Assembly (NCBI GenBank): GCA_036927565.1
Contig: JAYESD010000004.1
Span: forward strand, 67,454,933 to 67,518,932
DNA length: 64,000 nt
Direction: 5' to 3'
DNA from: Tuctoria greenei
Taxonomy: Eukaryota > Streptophyta > Magnoliopsida > Poales > Poaceae
Numbering within the stretch: the first letter of the stretch is position 1; each line of letters opens with the position of its first letter. Below, one piece after another: positions 61,906-64,000 of the stretch. The notes below the pieces were generated by a model that searched no databases, was not told the origin of the DNA, and saw only the letters and a list, made by a program, of their open reading frames with translations. The translations under genes were made by a program, and so were the position numbers.

Positions 61906-64000
61906 TGTGACACCCGGTTCTGAATATGAACCAAGCGTAACGCATATGTGCGCCCAGGAAGTTCATCACACATATACGATTGCATCACAAACGATATACA
62001 GAATTTAACCACGTCTTAACTAATAAATAAGTACATTATTACAATAATCCAATAGTTCACGAATGATAAAGCTCTAAATAATGCAGCGGAAAATAACTAA
62101 GCAGCACGACTCCAATCCACAAGCAATTGACGGCGGTAGGCAACCTAGTACTCCACGTGATCCACAGGGTACTCCCAATTGTCTCCAGTAGCTGTTAGGG
62201 GGGGGGGGATTGCAAGGGTGAGTACATGTCGTACTCAGCAAGTGTGGAATGTATGACATCTGACTTATTCAAATGACGAATGTAATAATGGCTAAGTGCT
62301 GAAAATTACAGTAAAACATTTGAAAAGCATTATACTACGTCTATGTGAAACAATCCCATCATATCCATGATATTAACAAAATATAAACCATATCCAATCA
62401 ATGCCAACGTCATCATCATCAATGTCCAGTTATCATAACTCAATTTCAAAACCATGACTATAATCCATAAACCATCCATAACCATTACCAACCCATATCC
62501 ATAAACCAACCATAACCATTACCAACCCATAACCATAAACCAACCATAACCATTAACCAACCATAACCATTACCAAAACCCTCTAATCATGTAGGTCATC
62601 CAGGCGCTCATAACCGGGAGCACAGCTATCATGATAGTTTTTAACACTCTGCAGAGGTTATACCACTTTACCCACATGTTCATGATTTCATCACCTTTCG
62701 ATGACTAAGAAACCTCCATTATGCCATCTCACACTTCCGTAGGTGTGTGGCCAAGAGATCACAAAATAGCCTTTCAAAAGGGACTACTAGTATGTACGGG
62801 CCCACTAAGGTTTCACTGGTAGGCTTGAACCTCTATTCTCCCACACACGGGCCCCCTCGTGTGCCATGCGGATCCCAGGGCAGTCCTCCTCGACTCCCAT
62901 TCCCGCGCCATCCAATGGTCCATACAATACTAGCAGCGCTCCTAATTAATCAGCTACGCCGCACCCTTACTTGGCCTTGTGGTGGCACTGTTGACCTGGC
63001 ATATTCTCGCATGAACCGGCCCTTAGATCTAAGGCAAGCAAACCACCATAACATCCAACGCATCCACATACCAGGCTTGCTTAGATCACCCATCGTATTG
63101 ACCAGTTCACATTAACCAGAATATCATTGATGCATAATTAAATGTGTAGTGTTGTTTGCCATCCCAATTAATTAAGCGAAGCAAAAAGGTAAAAACCCTT
63201 CCCGACTCTCTACCATAAATTCCAGGTGACAAGGGTGGTCAAACAAAACTAGTAAACTTCCTACCATAGGATTCCCATCAATTTGACACAAGCATGCAAG
63301 TTCGCAAACAAAACATTTAATAAAACAGGATCAATATGCTTCAAGGACACTTGCCTTGCTCCGACGGATGGGGTTGCTCAAGCGCTTCAAAGTCTTGATT
63401 TTGGAAATCCTCGTATGCGGCCTCTTGAGCACGTTCCTCTACGCGTGATCATACATACAAGAGAACATATACAATCAACATGATGCACACACATTAATCA
63501 ACATGCGATGATATGCATGCATGCAAAGATCAATTATTAATTAACTATGGTTGTTTATTAATTAGATGCAACTAGTTCATACGTGTTCATATGAGTTTAC
63601 GGGGGTTTTAGGGTGGATTAAAGCTGCTGAAAATAAAAATACGACGCAACTACGATCAATTTACGTCTATTAGATTCAATATGGTCGCTAAAATTCGCAT
63701 CGGGAACATGGCCTACCGTAGATGCGATGGCTTCGATGATCGCGGGATGGGGACAATGCGTAGACGAAGTAGATGCGCAGGGTCCTCCGGCGGCACGACG
63801 ACGCGACGCGATGGCGACGACGATCTCCGGCGGACGGCGGCACCCTCCTCTTTTTCTTCCTCTTCTTCCCCTTCTTTTTCTCCTTTTTCTTCCCTGGGCG
63901 CAGCCCTCTGGTCTCTGGTTCCGGCGGTGGGGCTCTTTTTTTTTTACCGTGGAGGCGGCGGCAGTTTTCTGCGGTATCGGGAAAATCCCTACGGAGTCTC
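61906..64000 (-). repeat. D 5' LTR, partial (runs off the window)
   Basis: Starts TGTGACACCCGGTTCTG and follows 52937 onward with scattered substitutions and short indels (roughly 2-4% by eye). If full length it would end about 750 bp beyond the window. Confidence 0.94.

Larger units (their letters stand above)
52937..64000 (-). mobile_element. Element D: Tekay-like chromovirus (Gypsy), minus strand, right end cut by window
   Basis: The left copy of the LTR (52937-55784) and the start of the right copy (61906 on) flank, reading leftward, a primer site, accessory ORF, gag, protease, RT, RNase H, integrase and chromodomain. This is Gypsy order with a C-terminal chromodomain, i.e. a chromovirus. 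The LTR copies differ by a few percent by eye, so D is older than H. It inserted in the E3 gag; the 5 bases outside its left end are ACGAA. Gag and pol carry several stops and shifts, but the accessory ORF is intact. Confidence 0.93.

Overview
This 64 kb window is plant nuclear DNA, almost certainly from a grass. It consists entirely of nested LTR retrotransposons. I found no host gene, tRNA, rRNA or CRISPR array. The evidence for a grass is a Tat-lineage Gypsy element with a second RNase H and an antisense Transposase_28-type gene, two Tekay-like chromoviruses, two Sirevirus-like Copia elements with GGACTAGTCC/GGATCATCC palindromes, initiator-Met-tRNA primer sites, and plant-type TATA promoters with long GC-rich leaders. 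Lineage names come from my reading of domains, not from a search.

Layout, left to right. (1) 1-12454: element A, a plus-strand Tat/RIRE2-like Gypsy element. Its 5' LTR is cut by the window edge. It carries gag-protease, pol with two RNase H domains, and a long antisense gene with an apparent 79-bp intron. (2) A sits in element B (12455-21250), a minus-strand chromovirus represented by its protease/gag, an accessory ORF, leader and one very long LTR of about 4.2 kb. (3) B sits in element C1 (21251-29026), a decayed minus-strand Sirevirus-like Copia element. (4) C1 abuts E1 (29027-30086), a piece of a Copia LTR. (5) 30087-32337 is an LTR fragment (F) of the chromovirus family seen again at the right edge, split by a solo LTR (S, 30327-32003) with a perfect ATAGC target-site duplication. 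(6) E2, a second copy of the E LTR (32338-33979 plus 46075-46256), is split by element H. (7) H (33980-46069) is a complete plus-strand Sirevirus: 1372-bp LTRs, ATGTC duplication, open gag, open pol and a third env-position ORF with its own promoter-like region. (8) G (47123-50812) is a minus-strand Copia gag-pol with inactivating changes, lying between inverted copies of the E unit. (9) E3 (50735-52580) leads into a primer-binding site and a gag start (52643). (10) That gag is interrupted by element D (52937 to beyond 64000), a minus-strand chromovirus with chromodomain.

The most unusual feature is at the start of D. An intact 281-codon ORF upstream of gag begins MARTKTTPRKSIGG, closely resembling the histone H3 N-terminal tail, in an element whose pol also ends in a chromodomain. 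B has a related accessory ORF in the same place without the tail. In both elements the accessory ORF and gag each start within one base of a 3' splice-site-like AG, suggesting expression by alternative splicing from a leader.

Only H looks potentially complete in gag and pol. A has two in-frame UAG codons and an integrase active-site change. G has an RT active-site change. B, C1 and D have multiple stops and frameshifts. Most lesions are C-to-T or G-to-A type, as expected for methylated, silenced repeats.
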